Below are positions 34,897 through 44,557 of a stretch of DNA of 64,000 nt, one piece after another; position 1 is the first letter of the stretch; every line of letters starts with the position of its first letter. The notes beneath the pieces are model-generated. The model worked only from the letters and a program-made list of their open reading frames with translations, searched no databases and was not told where the DNA came from. The translations under genes were made by a program, and so were the position numbers. This stretch comes from Mycolicibacterium sp. TY81 (GTDB taxonomy: Bacteria > Actinomycetota > Actinomycetes > Mycobacteriales > Mycobacteriaceae), in assembly GCF_018326285.1 (NCBI RefSeq), contig NZ_AP023362.1:5208001-5272000 (forward strand), written 5' to 3'.

Positions 34897-35898
34897 TCAG
34901 AGGTGGGCCGGCAGTCCGAACTTCTCGAACAGCGTCGGGTCCATGAACGCGACGACGTGCGAGATGCCGTCGGGCTTGATGTCCAGCACGTGCAGCTGGA
35001 ACGCCTCGTGCTGGCCGGTCTCGGCATTGCGCATGTACATGCCCGCGGCGGACTGCCCGTTGGCGGTGGTGGCGACGAACCGCATGTCGCCCGGGTGCTC
35101 GGCGGGGCACTTGAAACGGGACAGCTCGACGATGTCCCGCGGGCCGGAGTACCAGGTGTCGAACGGGGGCATCTCCCACACCGAGTCGGCGGTGAACAGC
35201 TTGACCAGCGCGTCCATGTCGTAGGACTCGAAGGCGTTGACGTACTTGGCCAGCAGGTCCTTGGCTTCGTCGGACTCCGGAGCGACCAGGACGTCGTCCT
35301 GGCTGGGGCCGACGGCATCGAGCTGGGCGCGGGCCCGTTGCAACAGGCTGTTGACGGCCGCGGTGGACGTGCCGACGGCCTCGCCGACCTCGGCGGCCTT
35401 CCACTGCAGCACGTCGCGCAGCACCAGCACCGCGCGCTGGCGAGGCGAAAGATGTTGCAGCGCAGCGATGAACGCCAGCCGCACCGACTCGCGTGAGCCG
35501 ACGATGGTCTGCGGATCACCCGGTGCGTCGTGCACGTCGGGCAGCGGCTCGAGCCAGGCGGTCTCGGTGCGCTCGGTGATCTCGGCCTGCGGGTCGGCCG
35601 CCGGCTGGCCCAGCCCCGACGGCAACGGCCGGCGTTGACGGCCTTCCAGTGAGGTCAGGCAGGTGTTGGTGGCGATGCGGTACAGCCAGGTCCGCACCGA
35701 CGACTTGCCCTCGAAGTTGTCGTAGGCCTTCCAGGCGCGCAGGTAGGTCTCCTGCACCAGGTCCTCGGCGTCGTGCAGAGAACCGGTCATGCGGTAACAG
35801 TGGGCCAGCAGCTCGCGCCGGTGCCGTTGGGCGTCGGCCAGGAACGCGTCCCTGGACTGTGCCGGTGTGGCTGCCGCGTCTTCTCTGAGGACACTCAC
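34897..35898 (-). CDS. sigG: ECF sigma factor SigG
   Basis: A 333-residue extracytoplasmic-function sigma factor. Region 2 (about 22-90, LLAHCYRMTGSLHDAEDLVQ then ETYLRAWKAY) and region 4 (about 150-205, LSPRQRAVLVLRDVLQWKAAEVGEAVGTS) are clear. The C-terminal third (about 215-333) is a SnoaL/NTF2-like domain, as in the SigG/SigJ class that lacks a classical anti-sigma factor and is thought to be controlled by this domain. GTG 35898 is used; ATG 35928 would add ten residues. M. tuberculosis sigG (Rv0182c) lies in the same position and is linked to the DNA-damage/macrophage response. Confidence 0.9.
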   Translation of the reverse strand: MSVLREDAAATPAQSRDAFLADAQRHRRELLAHCYRMTGSLHDAEDLVQETYLRAWKAYDNFEGKSSVRTWLYRIATNTCLTSLEGRQRRPLPSGLGQPAADPQAEITERTETAWLEPLPDVHDAPGDPQTIVGSRESVRLAFIAALQHLSPRQRAVLVLRDVLQWKAAEVGEAVGTSTAAVNSLLQRARAQLDAVGPSQDDVLVAPESDEAKDLLAKYVNAFESYDMDALVKLFTADSVWEMPPFDTWYSGPRDIVELSRFKCPAEHPGDMRFVATTANGQSAAGMYMRNAETGQHEAFQLHVLDIKPDGISHVVAFMDPTLFEKFGLPAHL

Positions 35899-35925
35899 GT
35901 GACCCAGGGTACGCAGGGGGTGTGA

Positions 35926-36828
<903 letters not shown>

Positions 36829-36841
36829 CTGGGGTGCTCGC

Positions 36842-37879
36842 GTGAAATGGGCTGTGCGCCTGTTGGTTTGGCTGGCGGTGCTGGCGGTGGCGGCGTGCGG
36901 TTCGGACAAGCCGGGCGGTGGCAGCGACTGGGTCGATGAGGACGTCAGCTTCGTCGCCGACGGCCTGACCATCCACGGCAGCTACCGCCATGTGCCCGGA
37001 GCTGCCGCGGCGCCGTCGGTGTTGCTGATCTCCGAGAGCGGCCAGACCGACCGCAACGGTGACAACGCCGTCGCCGGCAAGGTCGGCAACATGCGGCAGC
37101 TCGCCGAGTACCTGTCCGACAAGAAGGTCGACAGCCTGCGGTACGACAAGGTCGGCACCGGCAAGACCGGGCTCGGGCCGCACGCCCAGAACCTGCGTGA
37201 TGTGGGCAGCGCGGTGTATACCGCCGGCGCCAAGGCGGCCGTGAAGTTCCTGGCCGCGCAGAAGGGCACCGACACCGCGCGCATCTCGGTCTACGGGTTG
37301 GGCGAGGGCACCGTCCACGCGCTGGCGCTCGCCACCGACACCGGCCCGGATGCCCCGAAGATCCACTCCCTCGCGCTGCTGCAGCCGCTGGCCGGCCGGT
37401 ATCTCGATGTCATCACCAACCGCGTGCGCGCCTCGGTCGACGCCGACGTGAAAGCCGGCGCCAAGACCCGGCAACAGGCCGACCAGGTGCTGGCGGACTG
37501 GGCAGCGGCCGTCGCGTCGACGCGCGCCACCGGCACGCCGCCGGCCAAACTGCCCGAAGGTCTGAGCGCGATCCTCAACCCCGCCAACGCCAAGGCGGTG
37601 CTGGAGGCAGACGCCATCGACCCGCTGGCGCTGGCCGCGAAGCTGCCGAACGGCATGCCGGTGCTGCTGACCTGCTCGGATTCGGACGTTCAGGCCTTCT
37701 GCGAGGCGGAGCAGCCGCTGATCGCCGCGCTGGCGCACACCGCGCTCACCGTGGTTCCGCTCAAGGGTGTCAGCCACGTGCTGCGCGACGATCCGACCGA
37801 CAACGTCGCCAACTACGCGAACAAGGCGCCGCTGTCCCCGCAGCTGACGGGCGCGCTGGACGGCTTCGTCGGCAAGTAG
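36842..37879 (+). CDS. Alpha/beta-hydrolase-fold lipoprotein lacking the nucleophile serine
   Basis: A 345-residue lipoprotein with a signal peptide ending AVAAC (Cys19). The body resembles dienelactone/serine-aminopeptidase-type hydrolases: ISESGQTDRNGDN (oxyanion region), LRYDKVGTGKT, and a GVSHVLRDD segment offering the histidine. At the nucleophile elbow, where the family has G-x-S-x-G, the sequence is YGLGEGT, so serine is replaced by glycine. A canonical relative at 45379 has ISQGG at the same place. The gene is cotranscribed with the lipase. It may be a non-catalytic binding or chaperone protein, unless another residue serves. Confidence 0.78.
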   Translation: MKWAVRLLVWLAVLAVAACGSDKPGGGSDWVDEDVSFVADGLTIHGSYRHVPGAAAAPSVLLISESGQTDRNGDNAVAGKVGNMRQLAEYLSDKKVDSLRYDKVGTGKTGLGPHAQNLRDVGSAVYTAGAKAAVKFLAAQKGTDTARISVYGLGEGTVHALALATDTGPDAPKIHSLALLQPLAGRYLDVITNRVRASVDADVKAGAKTRQQADQVLADWAAAVASTRATGTPPAKLPEGLSAILNPANAKAVLEADAIDPLALAAKLPNGMPVLLTCSDSDVQAFCEAEQPLIAALAHTALTVVPLKGVSHVLRDDPTDNVANYANKAPLSPQLTGALDGFVGK

Positions 37880-37904
37880 TCACCACGGTTCGGGTTGGGC
37901 CGAC

Positions 37905-39254
37905 TCAGGCGGCCGGCGGGGACCAGTGCACCACTTTCATCGCCGTCATCTCATCGAGCAGCTCAGGGCCGAAACCGAATCCGTTGCCGCTGGCGCGGCG
38001 CGGTTCGGCCGCACCACCCGGCGCGCCGCCGAACACCGAATTGATCTTCACAGTTCCCACCGGCAGCGCCCGCCAGGCCTCCTGGGCATGTCCCATGTCA
38101 CCGGTCAACACCGTGGCGGCCAGGCCGTACCGGTCGTCGGCTGCCTCGGCCAGTGCCGTGTCGAAGTCGGGCACGCTGCGCACAGCGGCGACGGGCCCGA
38201 AGGTCTCCTCGCTGAACACGAGCATGTCCGGCGTACAGCCGGTCAGAACGGTCGGCGGGTAGAACGTGCCCGGCCCGTCCAGTGGTTCGCCGCCGATGAG
38301 TACACGCGCACCGCGCGAGACGGCGTCGGTGACGTGCTGGTGCACGTGAGTGCGGTGCCGCTCGTCGACGAGCGGCCCGATCCGGTGGGACCATTCGCGC
38401 GCTTCACCGAGCAGCGCCTCGACGAATGCCTCGAGCTGCGACTCCACCACGTAGATGCGTTCCACTGACACGCAGATCTGGCCGGCGTTGGCAAAGGCGC
38501 CCAGCGCTGCCTGCTGGGCGGCCCAGTCGGTCTGCACTCCCGCGTCGACGATCAGCGCGTCGTTGCCGCCGTTTTCCAGCAGTGCCTTGGCACCCCGCTC
38601 GGCGCAGGCCCGCGCGATCGACCTGCCGGTGGCGCTACTCCCGACATGCGCGACGACGTCAACCGCCTCGGCCGACGCCAACCGCGCACCCGTCGACCCA
38701 TCTCCGTCGACGATTTCGAGGACGCCCTCGGGCAGGTGGCCCGCCAGTAGTTCGGCGAACCACCGGCCTGTGCCCGGGCACCGCTCACTCGGCTTGTGCA
38801 CCACCGTGTTTCCGGTGGCCAGCGCAGCGCCCAGCAAGCCCGCCGCCACGGCCACCGGATCGTTCCACGGTGTCAGCACCGCGACGACTCCCCGCGGCTG
38901 CGGAATCATGAGATCGGTTGCGGCCCAATTTCCCTGCAAGCTGTGGCCGCGGTGAAGCGGTCCCAGCTGGGCGTATTGCAGCAGTGTGCCGATGCCGGCT
39001 TGTACGCCACCCAACGCATCGGGTGCGGGCTTGCCGGTCTCGCGTTCGTTCAGTTCGGCCAATCCGTCGGCGGCGTCGCGGATCGCAGCCGCCGCGGACT
39101 CCAGGCAGGCGGCCCGGTCGGCCGCCGGCGTGCGGGCCCACGCGGGATGGCTTTCGCGGGCCCGTTCGACTGCGCTGTCGCATTCCGGCGGGCCCGCGAT
39201 CGGCACCCGCGACACGGTGTCGCCGGTGCGGGGATCCAGAACCGTCAATTCCAT
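37905..39254 (-). CDS. NAD(P)-dependent aldehyde dehydrogenase
   Basis: A 449-residue aldehyde dehydrogenase. The catalytic cysteine is in NAGQICVSVERIYV, the general base glutamate in LLENGGNDALIV, and the C-terminal SEETFGPVAAV motif is present. The N-terminal region is slightly shorter than usual. The family oxidises aldehydes such as succinate semialdehyde; the specific substrate cannot be read here. It converges with the lipoprotein gene (26 bases). The start is uncertain: ATG 39254 or GTG 39263, with GAGG at an imperfect distance from either. The longer frame to 40166 is antisense shadow. Confidence 0.87.
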   Translation of the reverse strand: MELTVLDPRTGDTVSRVPIAGPPECDSAVERARESHPAWARTPAADRAACLESAAAAIRDAADGLAELNERETGKPAPDALGGVQAGIGTLLQYAQLGPLHRGHSLQGNWAATDLMIPQPRGVVAVLTPWNDPVAVAAGLLGAALATGNTVVHKPSERCPGTGRWFAELLAGHLPEGVLEIVDGDGSTGARLASAEAVDVVAHVGSSATGRSIARACAERGAKALLENGGNDALIVDAGVQTDWAAQQAALGAFANAGQICVSVERIYVVESQLEAFVEALLGEAREWSHRIGPLVDERHRTHVHQHVTDAVSRGARVLIGGEPLDGPGTFYPPTVLTGCTPDMLVFSEETFGPVAAVRSVPDFDTALAEAADDRYGLAATVLTGDMGHAQEAWRALPVGTVKINSVFGGAPGGAAEPRRASGNGFGFGPELLDEMTAMKVVHWSPPAA

Positions 39255-39377
39255 GGTTTGCACGCAACCTCGCTTACCCCGCCGAGCCCTGATCGAACCC
39301 GTCGGGAGCAGGAGGAGGTGTCCAACCTTCAGCGGTGGGTATATCGGCATCACGACCGACGAACAGGACGGACTGCC

Positions 39378-39554
39378 ATGGACAAGGATGATCCCGGCTC
39401 CCGGGGCACATACACCGACGCCGACGTCGAGACCGGCGAGGCCAAGCGACCACTCAGTGCCGACGACGAACTTCGCCGCGCCAGCGCCACCGGCCGTGAC
39501 GAGACGCCCGATGTCGACCAGGAATCGGGCGAAGCGCAGGAGCCGCCCGACTGA
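39378..39554 (+). CDS. 58-residue acidic disordered protein
   Basis: A short, very polar peptide (Asp/Glu/Arg/Thr-rich, no cysteine, no hydrophobic segment) beginning MDKDDPGSRGTYTDADVETGEAK. AGGA lies nine bases before the ATG. Acidic residues are regularly spaced, and it should be intrinsically disordered. It lies between the divergent aldehyde dehydrogenase and the Rv0184-like gene. I do not recognise a family. The composition and ribosome site make translation plausible. Confidence 0.5.
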   Translation: MDKDDPGSRGTYTDADVETGEAKRPLSADDELRRASATGRDETPDVDQESGEAQEPPD

Positions 39555-39626
39555 CGACAGTTGCGGCGACGGCCACGACCCGTCGCGCGCGCGGAAACGT
39601 CGTACGCGTCCCATAATGTCGCGAGC

Positions 39627-40376
39627 ATGAGTGACGACAAGATGCTCGCCCGGATCGCGGCGCTGCTGCGGCAGGCCGAGAACACCGACAACCCGCATGA
39701 GGCCGAGGCGTTCATGGCGACGGCCCAGCGCCTGGCCACCACGACGTCGATCGATCTGGCGGTGGCCCGGGCGCATTCGGCGACCCGGACCGCGGCCCAG
39801 GAGCCGGTGCAGCGCACGGTGACCATCGGGGAGGCAGGTACCCGGGGTCTGCGCACGTTCGTGCAGTTGTTCGTGCTGATCGCGCGGGCCAACGACGTGA
39901 AATGCGATATCGCGTCCAACTCGACTTTCGTCTATGCCTACGGGTTCGCCGAGGACATCGACGCCACCCACGCCCTGTATGCCAGCGTGGTGGTGCAGAT
40001 GGTCAAGTCGTCGGACGCCTACATCTCGACGGGTGCGCACCGGCCGACGCCGACCATCACTGCCCGGCTCAACTTCCAGCTGGCATTCGGCGCCCGCGTC
40101 GGGCAGCGGCTGATCGACGCCCGCGAGGAGGCCCGGCAGGCGGCGACCGCCGAACGCGCCGACCAACCGGGGACCGCGCTTGCGTTGCGCAACAAGGACC
40201 TTGAGTTGGTGTCGTTCTACAAGAAGACGTCGCAGGCGCGGGGGAGTTGGCGGGCGACGAGTGCGTCGGCCGGCTATTCGTCGGCGGCGCGACGGGCCGG
40301 GGACCGGGCCGGGCGCCGGGCGCGGCTGGGGCCGAGCCCCGAACTATCCAGTGCGCGTACGGCTCTGGAGCGATGA
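39627..40376 (+). CDS. DUF2786 protein (Rv0184-like)
   Basis: A 249-residue cytosolic protein. The N-terminal DUF2786 domain (MLARIAALLRQAENTDNPHEAEAFMATAQRLATTTSIDLA) is followed by a conserved region to about 200 and a basic, Ala/Arg-rich tail. The length equals that of Rv0184. DUF2786 occurs in proteins often placed near metallopeptidase-like genes; its function is unknown. Its stop overlaps the start of the next gene (ATGA), a pairing conserved in mycobacteria, so the two products probably act together. Confidence 0.85.
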   Translation: MSDDKMLARIAALLRQAENTDNPHEAEAFMATAQRLATTTSIDLAVARAHSATRTAAQEPVQRTVTIGEAGTRGLRTFVQLFVLIARANDVKCDIASNSTFVYAYGFAEDIDATHALYASVVVQMVKSSDAYISTGAHRPTPTITARLNFQLAFGARVGQRLIDAREEARQAATAERADQPGTALALRNKDLELVSFYKKTSQARGSWRATSASAGYSSAARRAGDRAGRRARLGPSPELSSARTALER

Positions 40377-40864
40377 CCCGGGACGTTCAACGATCCGCGG
40401 TGTACGCCGCCGAGCAGTTCGTGCGCACGTTGTTCGACCGCGCCGGGGAACGCGGCAACCGGGCGGTCGAATTCTTCGGGACACAGTTGACGTTGCCGCC
40501 CGAGGCGCGCTTCGGGTCCGTCGACGCGGTGCGAAGCTACGTCGACCAGGTGCTGACCATGCCGGCAGTGGCGGCGCGGTGGCCCGATGCCGGCGCGGTG
40601 GCCGTGCGGGCGCGGCGAGGCATGACGGCCGCGCACTACGAATCCGGTGACGGCGGCGCGGTCATTGCGGTGCCCGAACGCCAATCCACCTGGGCCCTGA
40701 GGGAATTGGTGGTCCTGCACGAGGTGGCGCACCACCTGTCCGCTGCGGTACCGCCGCACGGTCCGGCGTTCACCGCGGCGTTCTGCGAGCTGGCCGACAT
40801 CGTGATGGGACCGGAGGTGGGCCACGTCCTGCGGGTCGTCTACGCCAAGGAAGGCGTGCGCTAA
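40373..40864 (+). CDS. Putative zinc metallopeptidase-like protein (Rv0185-like)
   Basis: A 163-residue protein of the mycobacterial TIGR04338-type family. HEVAHHL (residues about 122-128) is a gluzincin HExxH zinc site, and a third ligand histidine is available in PPHGPAF 12-13 residues on, like SprT or IrrE-type peptidases. Cytosolic, no signal peptide. Translationally coupled to the DUF2786 gene by an ATGA overlap, in the same order as Rv0184-Rv0185. Peptidase activity is inferred from the motif only. Confidence 0.82.
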   Translation: MTRDVQRSAVYAAEQFVRTLFDRAGERGNRAVEFFGTQLTLPPEARFGSVDAVRSYVDQVLTMPAVAARWPDAGAVAVRARRGMTAAHYESGDGGAVIAVPERQSTWALRELVVLHEVAHHLSAAVPPHGPAFTAAFCELADIVMGPEVGHVLRVVYAKEGVR

Positions 40865-40949
40865 CTACACCCTTTCCCGCGTGCGCTGCCCCCTTTCCCG
40901 CGAGCGGCCGTGTTTGTACATGGACACGCCGCGTTCGGTGTGTATTACG

Positions 40950-40979
40950 CGCACGCTCGCGGCCGGCGAGCGTGCGTTT
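40950..40979. terminator. Terminator between convergent genes
   Basis: An 11-bp perfect stem (arms 40950-40960 and 40966-40976) with a GGCCG loop and a TTT tail ending at 40979. It separates the rightward Rv0185-like gene from the leftward DUF4331 gene. Confidence 0.8.
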
Positions 40980-40990
40980 CCAGTGCTGTC

Positions 40991-41992
40991 CTAATGCGGC
41001 GGACCCAGATACGGGAAGACCTGCAGGGTGTCGGTGTGCGGGCTCAGGCCGGACGGTGGGCAATCGCCCTTGGTCAGCGAGGCCAGCCGGTAGTCGATCA
41101 CGTCGTCGGTGAACACCCGCCCGTTCGGGTACTTGGCCGGCAGTGATGGGTTGAACGTCAGCATGTCGGGCAGGATGCCCTCAGCGTCGACGGCGGCGAC
41201 GGCCTCCTCGTCGGTGTAACCGCCCGTGTGCCCCAGCAGGTGGACGAACATCGGCATCCAGCGGTCGCGGTCGTGGACCGGCTCGCTGGCGTTGTACTCC
41301 TCCTTGGTGTCGTCGGTGTTGAAGAAGCTGCTGACCGACGGATGCCCGGCCCGGTCGACGTGCAGCAGCGCACCGTCCCGGCGGACGCTGCAGCGGCCCC
41401 ATATCCGGATGTCGGGCGCGGCTCCCAGGAGCGCGGTCGGCAGCTCCAGGACCATCGAGCACACATTGGCCTGCGTGTTGGAATCCACACCGGTCCAGGG
41501 GAATTCGCCACTGAGGTGCAGCGCGGTGAAGTTGCGGCCGCCCCTGATGTCGAACAGGTTCTTGATGCCGTCGAAATCGAAGAAGAAGGCATCGCTGCGG
41601 GCCCCGGCGAAGAACCGGTAACCATTGGACTCAGCGATCACCGGCTCCTTGCCGAACGACACTTCGACGCCCTCGAAGATCTTGTCGCCCACGGCTTCCG
41701 GTGACTCGGCGGCCTCGCCGGTGGCCAGGTACACATCGACGGTCTGGCGCCCGTCCACCGGCTCGGAGAACACGTAACTGAAGGCGATGTCGTTGCGGAG
41801 ATCGCCGTCGTTGTCGATGGCGAGGCGGTAGATCGCATCGGGATGCAGGGCGTCGGCGTTCGGGTTGGCGTTGAGGATCAGCACCGTGCGGGCCGGGTCG
41901 GCCGGCGATTGGAAGGCGTACAGATCGCAGAGGTCCAGGCGCTGGTCGCCCAGCGGCGGGCCGAGGCTGAGGCCCGTGAAGTGATTTGACAT
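40991..41992 (-). CDS. DUF4331 family protein
   Basis: A 333-residue protein of the DUF4331 family: the opening MSNHFTGLSLGPPLGDQRLDLCDLYAFQSP and later DIRGGRNFTALHLSGEFPWTGVDSNTQANV are characteristic. The family appears beta-rich. Members often carry a signal peptide, but none is visible here, so a cytosolic place is likely. Biochemical role unknown. An alternative ATG nine bases upstream (42001) is possible. Stands alone, divergent from the O-methyltransferase. Confidence 0.82.
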   Translation of the reverse strand: MSNHFTGLSLGPPLGDQRLDLCDLYAFQSPADPARTVLILNANPNADALHPDAIYRLAIDNDGDLRNDIAFSYVFSEPVDGRQTVDVYLATGEAAESPEAVGDKIFEGVEVSFGKEPVIAESNGYRFFAGARSDAFFFDFDGIKNLFDIRGGRNFTALHLSGEFPWTGVDSNTQANVCSMVLELPTALLGAAPDIRIWGRCSVRRDGALLHVDRAGHPSVSSFFNTDDTKEEYNASEPVHDRDRWMPMFVHLLGHTGGYTDEEAVAAVDAEGILPDMLTFNPSLPAKYPNGRVFTDDVIDYRLASLTKGDCPPSGLSPHTDTLQVFPYLGPPH

Positions 41993-42077
41993 AGCCGTCA
42001 TTCAAGTGGCCGACGGGCCGCGCTGACGGCGAATCGGTCAATCTGGGCACCGGATTTTCGCGCGCTAGCCTGGGGCC

Positions 42078-42743
42078 ATGACGCAACCCGAGCCGCAGGC
42101 AGTCGACGAGATGTTCAACCGGGTGTTGCACACCGAGGACGAGGCGCTGGCCGCCGCGCGCCAGTCCGCGGTGACGGCGGGCATGCCGGCCATCGAGGTC
42201 TCGGCGCAGCACGGAAAGCTGTTGTCGCTGTTGGCGACCATCAGCGGCGCCACCCGGGTGCTGGAGATCGGCACGCTGGCGGGCTACAGCACCATCAACC
42301 TCGCCCGCGGTATCGGAGCGGAGGGCCGCGTGACGACGTTGGAGTACTCCCCGGAACATGCCGCAGTCGCCCGGACCAACTTCGAGCGGGCCGGTGTCGC
42401 GGACCGCGTCGAGGTGCTGGTCGGCGCGGCGCTCGACACGTTGCCGCAGCTGGCGGAGCGGGGCGAGCAGTTCGACTTCTTCTTCATCGACGCGGACAAG
42501 GAGAACAACAGTGCCTACGTCGACTGGGCGGTGCGGCTGGCGGCGCCGGGCGCGGTGATCGTCGTCGACAACGTCACGCGCATGGGCCGGGTGCTCGATC
42601 CGGCCGCCGACGACCTGCAGGCGCAAGGTGTGCGCAACATGCTGGAGCTGGTGGGCAATCATCCGCGCCTGGAGGCCGCCGCCATCCAGACCGTCGGCGC
42701 CAAGGGCTGGGACGGTTTCGCAGTGGCGCGGGTGGCGACGTAG
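42078..42743 (+). CDS. SAM-dependent O-methyltransferase (Rv0187-like)
   Basis: A 221-residue class I methyltransferase of the catechol/caffeoyl-CoA (OMT family 3) type. Motif I is VLEIGTLAGYST. The acidic residue after strand 2 is in LEYSP, and metal-binding aspartates lie in FFIDADKENN and VVDNVTRMG. It would methylate a small catechol-like acceptor using Mg2+. Matches Rv0187 in length and place. Its stop shares one base with the start of the next gene. Confidence 0.92.
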   Translation: MTQPEPQAVDEMFNRVLHTEDEALAAARQSAVTAGMPAIEVSAQHGKLLSLLATISGATRVLEIGTLAGYSTINLARGIGAEGRVTTLEYSPEHAAVARTNFERAGVADRVEVLVGAALDTLPQLAERGEQFDFFFIDADKENNSAYVDWAVRLAAPGAVIVVDNVTRMGRVLDPAADDLQAQGVRNMLELVGNHPRLEAAAIQTVGAKGWDGFAVARVAT

Positions 42744-43138
42744 TGCTGCGCGTCGCCGCGGCGGGACTCGTGTTGGCCGTCGGCATGGCACCGACAGCCT
42801 GGGCTGACCCGACGGCACTGCCGGAGGTGCCGGTCTCGCCGGGAACGACGTTCGTCGACGATCCGGCGATCGTCGACCCCCACCCGCTGGCGGCGGAGTC
42901 CTGGAGCCGGCTGGACCCCGAACCTGCTGTGGCGCTGAATATTTCGCTCGGATCGCCGGACTGCTACGGAGTGCACGCCACGGTCCAGGAGACCGACCAG
43001 GCCGTGACGGTCACCTTGACGGCCGGCCGCAGGTCCGATCGCGAACGCATGGTCTGCACCATGATGATCATGCCGGGCAAGATCGTGGTGCCGTTGGCCA
43101 ATCCTGTCGGGGCTCGGGCGGTGCTGACGGCCGAGTAG
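42743..43138 (+). CDS. Small secreted protein, unknown family
   Basis: A 131-residue exported protein: signal peptide 1-21 (cleavage after AWA), proline-rich segment, then a small domain with two cysteines (SPDCYG and MVCTMM) and a beta-rich C-terminus (KIVVPLANPVGARAVLTAE). GTG 42743 overlaps the methyltransferase stop by one base, so the two are cotranscribed, although a cytosolic methyltransferase and an exported protein are an odd couple. Function unknown. Confidence 0.72.
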   Translation: MLRVAAAGLVLAVGMAPTAWADPTALPEVPVSPGTTFVDDPAIVDPHPLAAESWSRLDPEPAVALNISLGSPDCYGVHATVQETDQAVTVTLTAGRRSDRERMVCTMMIMPGKIVVPLANPVGARAVLTAE

Positions 43139-43216
43139 GCCCGCAACTCGAATTTGACGCAGCCGCTGATTCCCGGTGTTACGTTTCGGTGGGGCGTCGA
43201 GGCGTGAGGAGTTGCG

Positions 43217-44557
43217 GTGACAGCTTTGGCCGAGGTCCGACATTTTCGCCGCGGTGACGCGAGCTATGACGAGGCACGCTGCGCGACGGTGTGGAATGCG
43301 CTTGTGCCGCAGCGCTTTCCGGACGTCATCGTGCAGGCGTCGTGCACTGCCGATGTGGTGGTGGCAGTCCGCTACGCCCGCGCGAACAAGTTGGCCGTCG
43401 GTATCCGATCCGGCGGGCACAGTTGGTCGGCCAACCACCTGCGCGACGGCGGCCTGCTGCTCGACGTGAGCCGGCTCGATACGTGCCGGGTGGATCGCGA
43501 CGCGATGACCGCCGTCGTCGGGCCCGGAAAAGGTGGCAGCGTGCTGGCCGCCGAACTGGAGCAGCAGGGCCTGTTCTTCCCGTCGGGACACTGCCGTGGC
43601 GTGCGACTCGGCGGGTATCTGCTGCAGGGCGGCTACGGGTGGAACAGCCGCGTGCTGGGGCCGGCGTGCGAAAGCGTGCTGGCGCTCGACGTGGTCACCG
43701 CCGATGGTGAGCAGATTCGGTGCGACGCCGAGCATCACTCCGATTTGTATTGGGCGGCACGGGGATCCGGCCCGGGATTCTTCGGCGTCGTGACGGCGTT
43801 CCACCTACGCCTCTATCCGCAGCCGTCGGTCTGCGGCAGCAGCCTGTACGTCTACCCTTTCGAGGCCGCCGACGAGATCTATACGTGGGCCCGCGCGATC
43901 AGCGCCGACGTGGACCGCCGGGTGGAGCTGCAGATCGTCGCTTCGCGGGCCATGCCGAGCTCGGGTCTGGATACGCCGGGCATCGTGCTGGCCTCCCCAG
44001 TGTTCGCCGACAGCGACGACGAAGCGAAAGCTGCAGTCGCACTGCTGGATACGTGTCCGGCGCGGCCCCATGCCCTGATGGCCGTGCCGTTCGCACCGAC
44101 GAATCTGCCCACCTGGTACGACGCCGTGATGAGCAACTATCTCAGCGACCACCGCTACGCCGCGGACAACATGTGGACGTCGGCGTCGACGGCCGAGTTG
44201 TTGCCGGGCGTGCGCAACATCCTCGAGACCATGCCACCGCATCCGTCGCATTTCCTGTGGCTGAACTGGGGGCCGTCGCCCGCCCGTCAGGACATGGCTT
44301 ACAGCCTGGAAGACGAGGTGTACCTGGCGCTCTACGCCGGCTGGCAGGACGCAGCCGATGACGAAAAATACGGCGATTGGGCCCGATCGAACATGGCGGC
44401 GATGTCCCACCTGGCCACCGGGATACAGCTGGCCGACGAGAACCTCGGTGCCCGGCCGGCCCGGTTCGCCACCGACGCGGCCATGGCGCGACTGGATGCG
44501 GTGCGCGCACAATATGACCCGGAGGGTCGCTTCTACGCCTGGATGGGACGGACATGA
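43217..44557 (+). CDS. Berberine-bridge-type FAD-linked oxidase
   Basis: A 446-residue PCMH-type flavoprotein. The histidine in RSGGHSW is the usual 8-alpha FAD attachment site, and the cysteine in SGHCRGV is where the 6-S-cysteinyl bond forms in the family's bicovalent members, so doubly linked FAD is likely. The C-terminal BBE motif (AQYDPEGRFYAWMG) is present. These enzymes oxidise sugars, alcohols or phenolic rings with O2. No signal peptide. GTG 43217 has GAGGAG upstream. It overlaps the next gene by four bases (ATGA), implying a shared pathway with the DAPG-hydrolase-like enzyme. Confidence 0.85.
   Translation: MTALAEVRHFRRGDASYDEARCATVWNALVPQRFPDVIVQASCTADVVVAVRYARANKLAVGIRSGGHSWSANHLRDGGLLLDVSRLDTCRVDRDAMTAVVGPGKGGSVLAAELEQQGLFFPSGHCRGVRLGGYLLQGGYGWNSRVLGPACESVLALDVVTADGEQIRCDAEHHSDLYWAARGSGPGFFGVVTAFHLRLYPQPSVCGSSLYVYPFEAADEIYTWARAISADVDRRVELQIVASRAMPSSGLDTPGIVLASPVFADSDDEAKAAVALLDTCPARPHALMAVPFAPTNLPTWYDAVMSNYLSDHRYAADNMWTSASTAELLPGVRNILETMPPHPSHFLWLNWGPSPARQDMAYSLEDEVYLALYAGWQDAADDEKYGDWARSNMAAMSHLATGIQLADENLGARPARFATDAAMARLDAVRAQYDPEGRFYAWMGRT

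Noticed and set aside
39255..40166. Upstream extension of the aldehyde dehydrogenase frame
   Set aside because: Overlaps the Rv0184-like gene in antisense and lacks any ALDH sequence before MELTVLDPRTG.
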